A stretch of 64,000 nucleotides of DNA. Source: Pseudorhodoferax sp032153935. GTDB taxonomy: Bacteria; Pseudomonadota; Gammaproteobacteria; Burkholderiales; Burkholderiaceae_C. The notes beneath the pieces were generated by a model. That model was not told the origin of the DNA. It ran no database searches and was given only the letters and a program-made list of their open reading frames with translations. Shown one piece after another: positions 42,181-50,349 of this stretch. The position numbers and the translations under genes are program-made. The stretch covers positions 248,001-312,000 of the forward strand of contig NZ_CAXUQL020000002.1 in NCBI RefSeq assembly GCF_964253035.1, read 5' to 3'. Each line of letters starts with the position of its first letter. The first letter of the stretch is position 1.

Positions 42181-43236
42181 TTAGAAGCTGTGCTTGATGC
42201 CGACCTCCATGCCCGTAGAACTTCCGCCGGCCGCGAGGCCCGGTGCACCGCCCGACAGGGAGAAGTTGGCGCCGCCCTTGTTGCTCACGCGCGTCGCGGT
42301 TCCATAGAGTGCCGTTCGCACCGACAGGTTGTGGACATAACCGATGGCATATTTATTCGCATCACTTCCGTTGAATGCCGACGATCCTTTGCGAGAATCG
42401 GTGCGAACGTAGGAAGCGCGGATTTGGTGCGCACCCACCGGAACCGTGACACCAATCAGGAGTTTGTCTTCCGCACCCGCCACCACGCCACCGTAGGTAC
42501 CGAACGGCAGGTCGTCACGCTGGTAGAACGCCAGCAGGCGAGCCACACCAAAGTTGTAGGCAACGCCCAATCCCAACTGCTTGAACTTGTCGCTCGCGGC
42601 GTTGACGTTGGTCGTGCCGTAGGACACCGACACGCTTACGGGGCCGTTCTCGTACGCGATGCGGGCGGCGGCATGGCGGCCGGTGTTGTTCGCGGCGTTC
42701 TCGTCCGGTGCGAATGCCAATTCAGCCTGCAGGCCTCCGAAGTTAGGGGTGAAATACTGCACCATGTTGTCGACGCGGTAGTAGGTTGCCGACGTAGGGG
42801 CTACGCTGACGATGCGGCTGGTCACATTGGCACCGGCCACGCCGATCACGCCAAAGGGATCGTATTTGTAGGTGTGAGCAGAAGCCGGCGTCAGGTCACG
42901 CCCCAGGCGTACCTCACCGAAATTGCCCATCAGGCTGACGGTCGAACGGCGCGCGAACAACTTGCCGTTGGCGTTCATCGTTCCGGTGTCCGCGTTGACA
43001 TCCGATTCCAGCCAGAAGCCCGCTTTCAGGCCCCCTCCCAGGTCTTCCACGCCGCGAAAGCCGAGGCGACCTGACGACAGGCCGCTGTTGTTCATGCTGA
43101 TGTTGCTTGGGAGGCCGCTGTTCTTCACGTACCGCATGTTGGCGTCGACGACGCCGAACAGCGTCACGGAAGACTGGGCGCTGGCGCCGACCGAGGCTGC
43201 GGCCAGCGTGAGGGCCAGTGCGCGATTGATTTTCAT
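42181..43236 (-). CDS. Burkholderiales-type trimeric porin (copy 2)
   Basis: A 351-residue porin related to the one at 34826. The signal peptide ends at GASAQS; SSGRLGFRGVEDLGGGLKAGFWLE and RRSTVSLMGNFGEVRLGRD match the family strongly, and the last residue is Phe (GIKHSF). The expression unit is monocistronic, with a terminator at 42096. No shared regulon box is seen upstream. Two porins of one family in a metal island are unusual. Confidence 0.93.
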   Translation of the reverse strand: MKINRALALTLAAASVGASAQSSVTLFGVVDANMRYVKNSGLPSNISMNNSGLSSGRLGFRGVEDLGGGLKAGFWLESDVNADTGTMNANGKLFARRSTVSLMGNFGEVRLGRDLTPASAHTYKYDPFGVIGVAGANVTSRIVSVAPTSATYYRVDNMVQYFTPNFGGLQAELAFAPDENAANNTGRHAAARIAYENGPVSVSVSYGTTNVNAASDKFKQLGLGVAYNFGVARLLAFYQRDDLPFGTYGGVVAGAEDKLLIGVTVPVGAHQIRASYVRTDSRKGSSAFNGSDANKYAIGYVHNLSVRTALYGTATRVSNKGGANFSLSGGAPGLAAGGSSTGMEVGIKHSF

Positions 43237-43597
43237 GGGAGGTCCTAGCCTTGAAAGGTGAATCGGATATAGATCGAGATGCCATTGAAGGCATCGAAGC
43301 CAATCCTAGGTTTTGCGATTCACCATATTCGCCCGTGATCACGAATGGATGGGGCTTCACGAGTCAAAATGACCAATATGCAGGGCCTGATGTTTCCCGC
43401 CGCCAACGTCGCGCGGCATTCCCCGAAACTCTTGCGTGAAAATAACCATAATATCTCTTCCAGATATCCGAAAAGTCATTGGTTCGATTGGAAATTCGAG
43501 TGTTGCGTTCGGAGAATCGGCCGCCAGGCGCGGCGTTCCGGTGGACTGCCGTTTTCGAGAAGGAATGCGGCGCTGGCCGCTTGGAAAATCGAACCAT
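43237..43597. other. Intergenic region between porin 2 and the Sel1-like gene
   Basis: This 361-base stretch contains the divergent promoters of the porin (leftward) and of the Sel1-like gene (rightward). It contains an in-frame GTG at 43436 and an ATG at 43565 that could extend the Sel1-like protein. No shared dyad box, hairpin with T-run, or other gene is evident. Confidence 0.5.
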
Positions 43598-45124
43598 ATG
43601 CGGCGCGAAGATATTCAAACCAGAGTTCTGGCAAAAGCAGGCGATCTCGACGCACGCCTGAAGCTGGGCGAGGCTTACTTGTCTGGTTCGGCGGGAATTG
43701 CGCGCAACATTTCCTCAGGCCTGGGCTATTTGCGCCCGGCGCTAACTCAGGCGCCACGCCAGGCGGCTGGTTGCATCGCCCGGTATCTCCAGCTGCAGGA
43801 GATCCTGCAGTTCCAACAGCTGCGCGTCCTGGAGCTAGCCGCGGAGCACGACGACGTCGCGCGCATCAAGCTTGCGTGCTGGCGTTTGGTGCGCGCCGAG
43901 CGCGAGGACGCGTTGGAGCTTCTGCGACGCTGTGGCGGCCTAGCGGCGCGCCTCCTGCAGTCATGGGGCACGCAGCCCACAATGCCGCGTGCCAGCGAGA
44001 TGCTGCAGGCTCTTCGCCCGATTCAGCCAATGAACCTGGGCGACGTCGTGGTGCACGAGGCCGGTACAGCGCTGCAGTCCGGGCGGCTCGTACAAGCACT
44101 GGCCATGCTGGAGTCCCTTGCGGATACATCGGAACCGGTATCCGCAGCCGCACATGAGCTTGTCGTCGGTGCGGTTCGACGTGCTGAAGAAGGCGGTGTT
44201 TCGTTAGGCGGTTTGTCTGTCAGTCTTGTCGAGACATCACTGGACAGTTGCGCCAGCGCGGGGCATCTGTACGCCTCATTCACACTCGGCCGTGCGTTGG
44301 CCGGACTGCGTTGCGGCGCTCTGCCATTCGAGCGCCTGGTCGCGGGTACGCAGATGCGCAAGGCGGCAGCCTTGTTGCTACGCGCTGCCGATGGGGGACT
44401 GGCGCCCGCCTGGCTGGATTTGTACCGGATCTGTTCCGACTACCGCAACTCCGTGTCCAACCTCTTGATGGCTCGGTTCTGCCTTGAAAAGGCCGCACAG
44501 ATGGGGATGCCGGAGGCCGAGCGTCGGCTTGGGGCGCTGGAGCTGCGCGAGGCGACGCAGATTGAAGAGATGGAGCGCGCCGTCGCGCTGCTGTTCAGCG
44601 CGGCCCGCAAGGACGACGCTCTGGCGCGCACAATGGTGCAGTCCCTGGTGCTACCGGTCGGTGGATCGGAGGACGTCGCACAGGCCGCGATCCGGGATGT
44701 GCACCGCACCGCGCCGATGTTGGCCATGCGTCTGCGTCTGGCGCGTTGCTTCGGCTTGACCAAGTTGGAGGCGCTGTCCGTCAATCCTGCCAGCGGTCGC
44801 CGACCGTGGGGTTTGGTTGTCGGCAAGAATCCCTTTGTGGTGAAGATGCGGCTCTCTGAGCCGCGCGCCATTCCTGCCGTTTCAGCGCAAGCCCTGCAGT
44901 GCCTGGAGCAGGCCGCCGTCATGTTCGGCGCAGGAGATACCGCGGTTGTCGAAGGGTCACCGCGCGCTCGCTCGCTGCAACAGCGCCGGCTTTTCGAGCG
45001 CCTAGGCCTGCGCGACGATCTCTTTTTCTCGTCGGCAACGTCGCAGCAGCGCGATGTGATCCGAGTGGGAACCAAATGGGCGCAGCGTCAGCGCGAGACA
45101 TTGCAACTTGCGTTGGCGGATTGA
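43598..45124 (+). CDS. Sel1/TPR-like repeat protein of unknown function
   Basis: A 508-residue soluble protein made of helical repeats. Recognisable Sel1-like units include GDLDARLKLGEAYLSGSAGIARN and MARFCLEKAAQMGMPEAERRLG. No signal peptide is seen, so it is probably cytoplasmic. The start at 43598 lacks a strong ribosome binding site; starts at 43565 or GTG 43436 are possible. The next gene, an atypical response regulator, begins 50 bp downstream on the same strand. Sel1 proteins scaffold protein complexes; the partner here could be that regulator. Confidence 0.62.
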   Translation: MRREDIQTRVLAKAGDLDARLKLGEAYLSGSAGIARNISSGLGYLRPALTQAPRQAAGCIARYLQLQEILQFQQLRVLELAAEHDDVARIKLACWRLVRAEREDALELLRRCGGLAARLLQSWGTQPTMPRASEMLQALRPIQPMNLGDVVVHEAGTALQSGRLVQALAMLESLADTSEPVSAAAHELVVGAVRRAEEGGVSLGGLSVSLVETSLDSCASAGHLYASFTLGRALAGLRCGALPFERLVAGTQMRKAAALLLRAADGGLAPAWLDLYRICSDYRNSVSNLLMARFCLEKAAQMGMPEAERRLGALELREATQIEEMERAVALLFSAARKDDALARTMVQSLVLPVGGSEDVAQAAIRDVHRTAPMLAMRLRLARCFGLTKLEALSVNPASGRRPWGLVVGKNPFVVKMRLSEPRAIPAVSAQALQCLEQAAVMFGAGDTAVVEGSPRARSLQQRRLFERLGLRDDLFFSSATSQQRDVIRVGTKWAQRQRETLQLALAD

Positions 45125-45173
45125 TGAAAGGGCGGATGCTTCCGCCGCGCCCACGAGCGGATGGTGCATGTGC

Positions 45174-45845
45174 ATGAGAGTGCTGGTCGTTGACGATCGG
45201 CCCGCGCTGGCACCTGCGCTGTGCGAGGGCTTGCGGCAAAGCGGCATGGCGGTGGATGTAGTCGACTCCGGCATGGAGGCGCGCGACCTTCTGCTGCAGC
45301 GCAATTACGGGATTGTGGTGTTCGCATCGCGTCAGCTCGGGGAAGCCGACCTCTCCACGCTGAAAGCCCTACGGGTGTCAACCAACGCGCCGGTCATCGC
45401 GGTCATCGCGCAAGACAGCGTGGAAGACCGTGTGCGATGCTTGGACAACGGTGCCGACGACGTGCTCACGCACCCAGTGGCCATCGAGGAGTTCCTTGCA
45501 CGCATCCAACTGCAAGCTCATCGCACCCGCGATGCACCGCGCGGAGGCCCGCTGGTACTGGCAGATCTTGCACTCGATCTTCCGCGCAAGCGTGCCGAGC
45601 GATCTGGACTTAGGTTGGACCTCACACGCAAGGAGTACGCCTTGCTGATGCTGCTGGTCTCACGCTCTGGCGAGATTGTCTCCCGTGCCACGTTGGCCGA
45701 GCAGATCTGGGACATGCCTTTCGACCCTACTGCCAACGTAATCGATGTGGCGATACGCCGGCTGCGGCGCAAGCTGGACGACCCGTATCCGGTCAAGCTG
45801 CTGCATACGGTGCGCGGGCTGGGCTACGTACTTGAGCAGCGGTGA
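45174..45845 (+). CDS. Atypical OmpR-family regulator without a phospho-acceptor Asp
   Basis: A 223-residue regulator of the QseB/CusR type. The DNA-binding winged helix is normal (GEIVSRATLAEQIWDMPF, then NVIDVAIRRLRRKLDD and VRGLGYVLEQ). In the receiver the acidic pair (VVDDRP) survives, but the phospho-acceptor position reads VVFASRQ (Ala for Asp) and the conserved Lys is His (LTHPVA). It therefore should not be phosphorylated in the normal way. It follows the Sel1-like gene by 50 bp. The start at 45174 begins the receiver; an upstream in-frame start overlaps the previous gene. Confidence 0.82.
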   Translation: MRVLVVDDRPALAPALCEGLRQSGMAVDVVDSGMEARDLLLQRNYGIVVFASRQLGEADLSTLKALRVSTNAPVIAVIAQDSVEDRVRCLDNGADDVLTHPVAIEEFLARIQLQAHRTRDAPRGGPLVLADLALDLPRKRAERSGLRLDLTRKEYALLMLLVSRSGEIVSRATLAEQIWDMPFDPTANVIDVAIRRLRRKLDDPYPVKLLHTVRGLGYVLEQR

Positions 45846-45934
45846 GACGCATGCGCCGCTCGTCGCCAGGAACGCCGCGCTGACCAGGTCAGCGGCTCCG
45901 CCGCGCGGGCGTTCTGATGCGACGGAGCAGGGCT

Positions 45935-46339
45935 TCAGCGGTGCGTCGCGCGGCTAGCGCCCAGATCCGCGCCCTCGCCGGTCGGCATAGGCCCGTGGAT
46001 GGCCAAGTCGCGTAGAACCTCTGCGCGCGTGAGCGTACTCGTGCTCGGGCCCACCTGGAACACATCGCCGACCTCTCCTGTCGCCGGCAGTGTCCCCATC
46101 GCGCGCGCCTTCAGAAACTCAGCGCGGACTTCGGCGCGCGTCAGAGAGCTGGTGCCTGACGTGACCGGAGGCACGTAACCCACTTCGCCCGTGGGCGGAA
46201 GTCGGCCTTCGGCACGGGCTTGCAGATACTCGGCGCGCACCTGCTCGCGCGTGAGGGGTTGGTGGTCCATGGCCTGGGCCTGGCCGACGGCGGCCAACAG
46301 GCCGAGGGTGGCGACGAGGACGAAGCGGGTGCGGGACAT
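45935..46339 (-). CDS. DUF4148 periplasmic protein (copy 2, three repeats)
   Basis: A 134-residue exported protein. The signal peptide ends at GQAQAM. Three DUF4148 repeats are seen: LTREQVRAEYLQARAEGRLP, LTRAEVRAEFLKARAMGTLP and LTRAEVLRDLAIHGPMP, each followed by a TGE-type turn. It is the most regular of the four paralogues in the island. Its promoter carries the shared box and lies inside the end of the sensor-kinase gene. Function unknown. Confidence 0.87.
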   Translation of the reverse strand: MSRTRFVLVATLGLLAAVGQAQAMDHQPLTREQVRAEYLQARAEGRLPPTGEVGYVPPVTSGTSSLTRAEVRAEFLKARAMGTLPATGEVGDVFQVGPSTSTLTRAEVLRDLAIHGPMPTGEGADLGASRATHR

Positions 46340-46387
46340 GAGGTTCCTTTCTTGCGATGGCCTGCGCGGGATGTGCGCATGCCCTGC

Positions 46388-46442
46388 AGTTTCGGAACCC
46401 AGGCCTCAGGATTGGGGACGCTCCGGTGACGGTTTTGTCATG
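46388..46442 (-). promoter_or_regulatory. Metal-regulon promoter 4 for DUF4148 copy 2
   Basis: The box is CATGACAAAACCGTCACC on the minus strand (46442-46425); the first half matches GATGACA at six of seven and the second half is CGTCACC. The -10 GAAACT is at 46393-46388, 49 bases from the box start. The intervening GGCCTGGGTT matches promoters 3 and 5. The site lies partly in the last codons of the kinase gene and 50 bp upstream of the DUF4148 start. Confidence 0.65.
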
Positions 46443-47788
46443 GTCACGCCGTCCGCGATCCACAGGCCGATGCGCGTGCGTCCCGCAGCGGAGTGGGCCA
46501 GCGTGCCCCCCTGGTGCATGTGCGCGATGGCTGCAACGATGGACAAACCCAGCCCGTGGTTGCGGTCAGCGTGGCTCCGCGCTGGATCGGCACGGAAGAA
46601 CCGATCGAAAAGGCGCGGTAGATGTTCAGGCGCGACAGTTTGGCCCTCGTTTTCGACCGCGACCTCGACGCGGCCTGAACCATCCTCGACGATCTGCAAG
46701 ACCACCATTGAGCCCGGCGTGGCGTGGCGCACAGCGTTGCTCAGCAGGTTGGAGAGCGCCCGCTGCAGCAGCCGTGTATCGGCCTGCACTGCCGCATCAC
46801 CGTCGATCCTCAGCGAGAGACCAGCTTCCTCCAATGTGGCCTCATGGAACTCGGCGACATCGGCCGCCAGTGCGGCCAAACTGGCAACGGGCTCGCGACG
46901 CGCGCCGACGCCACGGTGCGCGCGCGACAGGAAGAGCATGTCAGCGACGATGCGTGCCAGCCGGCCCAACTCCTCGAGATTGGAACCCAGTACCTCTTGG
47001 ATCTCAGGCAGGCTGCGTGCCTTGCGCAGCGCCAACTCGCTGCTGCTGATCAAGATGGTCAGTGGCGTGTTGAGTTCGTGTGCCACGTCTGCGTTGAAAG
47101 CCTCCATTTGCGCATAGGCGGCAGACAGGCGACCCAGCAGCTCGTTGAATTGCGTAATCAAGGGTTGCATTTCGGCCGGCTGTGCCGAGCCGTCGAGCCG
47201 TCGTTGCAGGGTATCGGCTTCGAGCCGGCGAGTCTGGGCAACAAGATGGTGCAGCGGCTTCAAGTTCCAACGCACCAGGGCGAATCCGCCGGCGGAGACC
47301 ATCGCCGCCCCGCCGAAAGCGGCCAGCACGAGTATCCAGCCGATGCGTCGAAGCAGGGCCGTATCGGCACTGGTGTCCAACTCCAAGGACATGCGTACCG
47401 GTCCTGCAAAGCCCGGGATCGACAGGTCGACGACGTGTGCATGCGCGCCGGTGCTGCTGATGGCTCCCTGGAGAGGCCGGTCGAATACGGTCTTGCCTTG
47501 AGCATCGGACAGTGTCAGGCCGACATCGGCATGCCCGGCCAGCATGGCTTCGAGGAGGTGTGACAGGTCTTGGGGGCGTCGGCCTGTATTCTCCAGCGCG
47601 ACCTGATCGCGTACCGCCTGCTCTTTCTGTACCAGGGTGGCGTGTTGGCGCTCGCGAAGCGTCCAGTCCATCGCCAGATAGAGCGCTCCGCAGACCAGGC
47701 CCAGTCCAGCCATCGATTGCAAGGCGAGCCACAGTGACAACCGGGCGCCGAGGCTGCGCCGCCTTGAGTCTGTCCCGGTGCGTATCAC
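46406..47788 (-). CDS. Heavy-metal sensor histidine kinase (CzcS/CusS-like)
   Basis: A 460-residue membrane kinase. Two transmembrane helices enclose a periplasmic sensor loop (about residues 40-155), followed by HAMP, an H-box FNADVAHELNTPLTIL, an N-box SNLLSNAVRHA, and the GLGLSI box. It is read from a GTG that overlaps the stop of the regulator at 47785 (GTGA), so the pair is coupled. It would sense a divalent or monovalent metal in the periplasm and phosphorylate that regulator and perhaps the orphan at 39497. Confidence 0.92.
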   Translation of the reverse strand: MIRTGTDSRRRSLGARLSLWLALQSMAGLGLVCGALYLAMDWTLRERQHATLVQKEQAVRDQVALENTGRRPQDLSHLLEAMLAGHADVGLTLSDAQGKTVFDRPLQGAISSTGAHAHVVDLSIPGFAGPVRMSLELDTSADTALLRRIGWILVLAAFGGAAMVSAGGFALVRWNLKPLHHLVAQTRRLEADTLQRRLDGSAQPAEMQPLITQFNELLGRLSAAYAQMEAFNADVAHELNTPLTILISSSELALRKARSLPEIQEVLGSNLEELGRLARIVADMLFLSRAHRGVGARREPVASLAALAADVAEFHEATLEEAGLSLRIDGDAAVQADTRLLQRALSNLLSNAVRHATPGSMVVLQIVEDGSGRVEVAVENEGQTVAPEHLPRLFDRFFRADPARSHADRNHGLGLSIVAAIAHMHQGGTLAHSAAGRTRIGLWIADGVTMTKPSPERPQS

Positions 47789-48462
47789 GAGCGCGCCTCG
47801 AGCACATAGCCCATGCCACGCACGGTGTGCAGCAGAGCCTGCTCGAACGGCTGGTCGAGCTTGCCGCGCAGGCGACGCACGGCGACCTCAACGACGTTGG
47901 TCTCGCTGTCGAAATTCATGCCCCAGATCTGGGCCGCGATTTCGGTACGTGACAAGACGGCACCCTGACGCCGCAGCAACAATGTCAGCAGGCTGAACTC
48001 CTTGTTGGTGAGCTCGATCCGCTGCCCGGCCCGCGTGACGCGTCGGCGAATGAGGTCGACCTCCAGGTCGGCCAACCGCAACAGCGCAGTCTCAGTGGAC
48101 TGCGGCGACGCGCGCCGCAGCAGCACCTGGATACGCGCCACGAGCTCCGAGAAGGCGAATGGTTTGACCAGGTAGTCGTCAGCACCGCCGCGCAGTCCGC
48201 GCACGCGGTCCTCGATCTCGCTGCGGGCGGTCAGCATCAACACCGGTGTCTGCTGGCTTTGGCGCAGTGCGGCCAGCACGGCGAGACCATCCAGACCCGG
48301 CAGCATGCCATCCAGGAGGATCAGGTCGTAGCGGTGCAGTGACGCCGCTTCCAGACCTGTCACGCCGTCATGTGCCATGTCGACTGCGAAGCCTTCTTCG
48401 CGCAAGCCCTTCTGCAGGTACTGGGCCAGTTTGACTTCGTCTTCGATGATCAGGATCTGCAT
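47785..48462 (-). CDS. OmpR-family metal response regulator (CzcR/CusR-like)
   Basis: A 225-residue regulator with a full receiver (IIEDE, LLDGMLPG with the phospho-acceptor, VKPF) and a winged helix (GMNFDSETNVVEVAVRRLRG). The recognition region differs from the orphan regulator at 39497 in only a few residues. The start at 48462 begins directly at MQILIIEDE; a longer upstream frame has no support. It forms an operon with the kinase. It is the likeliest activator of the six dyad-box promoters. Confidence 0.92.
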   Translation of the reverse strand: MQILIIEDEVKLAQYLQKGLREEGFAVDMAHDGVTGLEAASLHRYDLILLDGMLPGLDGLAVLAALRQSQQTPVLMLTARSEIEDRVRGLRGGADDYLVKPFAFSELVARIQVLLRRASPQSTETALLRLADLEVDLIRRRVTRAGQRIELTNKEFSLLTLLLRRQGAVLSRTEIAAQIWGMNFDSETNVVEVAVRRLRGKLDQPFEQALLHTVRGMGYVLEARS

Positions 48463-48739
48463 GGTGGAGTTGGCTAGTGCGAGGGTAGGCCCCATTGTCA
48501 CAAGCTCAGAATGCACATGTGCGGCTGCGGTCGGCACCCCGACGCCCGCACAGGAATGCCGGCTGTGGTGACACCCCACCACATGCTCGGCGAATTCAAG
48601 TTGACCCAGTCCGCACCGTCCTGGGGAATAGGCCTCAGCTTGCAACGAGGGGGCCGAGGCGGTAGCTGTCGACACACGAGGCGAGGACAACTCGGACATG
48701 TGACGGCAACCACAGCAACAACAGTTCAAGCGCGCAGCT

Positions 48740-49285
48740 TCAACGTTGCTTTAGGTCCGCAACCAGTCTCGTCTTCCTAGCCCGCTCGCGGATCTCTGCC
48801 TGTGGTTCGTTCGCCCATTCGTAGGTGCTGCCCCAAGCCCAGGACGTACCACGCAGTCGAACGAAGCGCAGTTCCCCGGCAGCGCCCTCGACGCGCGTTT
48901 CGCGACGTAGCCCTTCGTACGCGAAGGTCAGGTCGTGACGACCTGGCTTGAGCCGCATGCGAACCATCGTGTCTGGCAAAGTTTCGATCGCAGGGCCGCC
49001 ATCCACATCGAGCTTCAGCACGTTGGCCCCGTCCCCCCAATTCTGCCGCACCACGTAGACCGTCAGGAGCGTGGGGTCTGCTTCGAACAGCTTGGCCTCC
49101 GCGTCCGCGGCCAGCGATGGCGCCGGAGCTGTGGTGCAGGGACCCTTGCGGTAGCGGTCGACCTTGCTTTGGTAGCAATGGGGTGCCGCGATGGATGGAT
49201 CGGGTGCAGGCGGTGTCGCGCACCCAGCCAGGACCCATGCCATGCCAACGACCACCGCTGCGAATGCCAATCTCTGCCGATTCAT
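48740..49285 (-). CDS. DUF2846-like lipoprotein
   Basis: A 181-residue lipoprotein with the lipobox VLAGCAT (Cys21) and a GGAGG ribosome binding site. The beta-rich C-terminal half (LTVYVVRQNWGDGANVLKLDVDG, then MRLKPGRHDLTFAYEG) resembles DUF2846-type outer-membrane-associated proteins. It lies about 80 bp after a pair of DUF4148 genes on the same strand, so cotranscription is possible. Function unknown. Confidence 0.72.
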   Translation of the reverse strand: MNRQRLAFAAVVVGMAWVLAGCATPPAPDPSIAAPHCYQSKVDRYRKGPCTTAPAPSLAADAEAKLFEADPTLLTVYVVRQNWGDGANVLKLDVDGGPAIETLPDTMVRMRLKPGRHDLTFAYEGLRRETRVEGAAGELRFVRLRGTSWAWGSTYEWANEPQAEIRERARKTRLVADLKQR

Positions 49286-49367
49286 GTCAGCCTCCTTCAA
49301 CGAAAAGGCTCAACTTGTCACCAGTGGTCAGGCCTCGGGCGGCACCGTGTCAGTCGACGCCGGCGGC

Positions 49368-49727
49368 CTACAACTCACCACCGGGCAATGTGCCGGCGCG
49401 CATGGCGGCCACGGCTTGCGCCCGCACTTCCGCGCGGGTGGTCGTCGTGCCCGATTTCTGCTTCAGTTCGAACGACGATCCTTCACCAGAGGGGAAGGGA
49501 CCGTTCACGCGCAGGTCCTGAAGCACCTCTGCCCGCGTCAAGGCACGGCCCGTCGTTGCAGGTTCGGGCCAGCTTCCGGCCTCACCGAAACCAGGAAGCT
49601 GTCCTTGGGCCTGGGCTTTGAAGAACTCGGCGCGTACCTGCTCGCGCGTCGGTGACGCAGACTGTGCCTGGGCAGCGACGCCGATCAGCGCCAGGGCCGC
49701 GACCATGATGGACTTATTCAACAGCAT
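49368..49727 (-). CDS. DUF4148 periplasmic protein (copy 3)
   Basis: A 119-residue exported protein. The signal peptide ends at AAQAQS. Repeats include TREQVRAEFFKAQAQGQLP, LTRAEVLQDLRVNGPFP and TTRAEVRAQAVAAMRAGTLP. It begins 12 bp after copy 4 and is cotranscribed with it from the box at 50126. Function unknown. Confidence 0.83.
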   Translation of the reverse strand: MLLNKSIMVAALALIGVAAQAQSASPTREQVRAEFFKAQAQGQLPGFGEAGSWPEPATTGRALTRAEVLQDLRVNGPFPSGEGSSFELKQKSGTTTTRAEVRAQAVAAMRAGTLPGGEL

Positions 49728-49739
49728 GATGGTTCTCCC

Positions 49740-50045
49740 TTAGACCTTGCCACCAACCAGAGTGCCCGTGCGCACGGTGTTGACCGCTTCGGCATGGACC
49801 TCAGCGCGGCTGCGCAGACTTCTGGCTTGTTGAGCACCCATATCCGTCCCCTCCGCGGTTGAGACAGGGCCATCGGCTGCGAGGGCCTGCAGTACCTCCG
49901 CACGGCTGACCGTGCTCGGCGCGCTGGTGACGGGAGGCACGTAACCGACCTCACCTGTCGCCAAGCTCCAATCACGTGATTGCGCCTGGGCGCTGGCGCC
50001 GACCAGCGCGAGAGCGACAAGGACGGCAGCGGATGTGAACTTCAT
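49740..50045 (-). CDS. DUF4148 periplasmic protein (copy 4)
   Basis: A 101-residue exported protein with signal peptide ending at ASAQAQS. The repeats are degenerate (VSRAEVLQALAADGPVS, RSRAEVHAEAVNTVRTGTLV). The phrase TGEVGYVPPVTS is shared exactly with copy 2, which shows that the copies arose by duplication. It is the first gene after promoter 5. Function unknown. Confidence 0.83.
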   Translation of the reverse strand: MKFTSAAVLVALALVGASAQAQSRDWSLATGEVGYVPPVTSAPSTVSRAEVLQALAADGPVSTAEGTDMGAQQARSLRSRAEVHAEAVNTVRTGTLVGGKV

Positions 50046-50088
50046 GGTGTTTCCTTTGTTGCGGGTAGCGCGAACTGCGCATGACGCA

Positions 50089-50143
50089 AGTGTGAAAACC
50101 CAAACCTCTGCTTGACGTACCTGTCGATGACATTTGCGTCATC
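50089..50143 (-). promoter_or_regulatory. Metal-regulon promoter 5 for DUF4148 copies 4 and 3
   Basis: The box is GATGACGCAAATGTCATC on the minus strand (50143-50126), with the right half perfect and the left half six of seven. The -10 CACACT is at 50094-50089, 49 bases from the box start. The intervening GGTTTGGGTTTTCA is close to promoter 3. It lies about 80 bp from the DUF4148 start at 50045. Confidence 0.75.
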
Positions 50144-50349
50144 TGCGTTGGCACTGGAACCCTGCGACCAATGCGCGCTTTCCATGCGAAGCTGGACCGC
50201 ATGGCACCGAGGCGAGCGAGCGATATCTCCGCAAACAGGGGCGGCTGCCGCGGGCGCTACCAAGGCATTTGGTTCGATGGGGCCACTTGCAGTGGCTGGA
50301 AAGACCACAGCGAGGTGCGCCGCCGGCGCCCATCTTGCCTATGGGTGGC

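Noticed and set aside
48470..48530. Dyad box upstream of the regulator at 48462
   Set aside because: Only one half (GTGACA on the minus strand) is present and the second half and +49 hexamer are missing.
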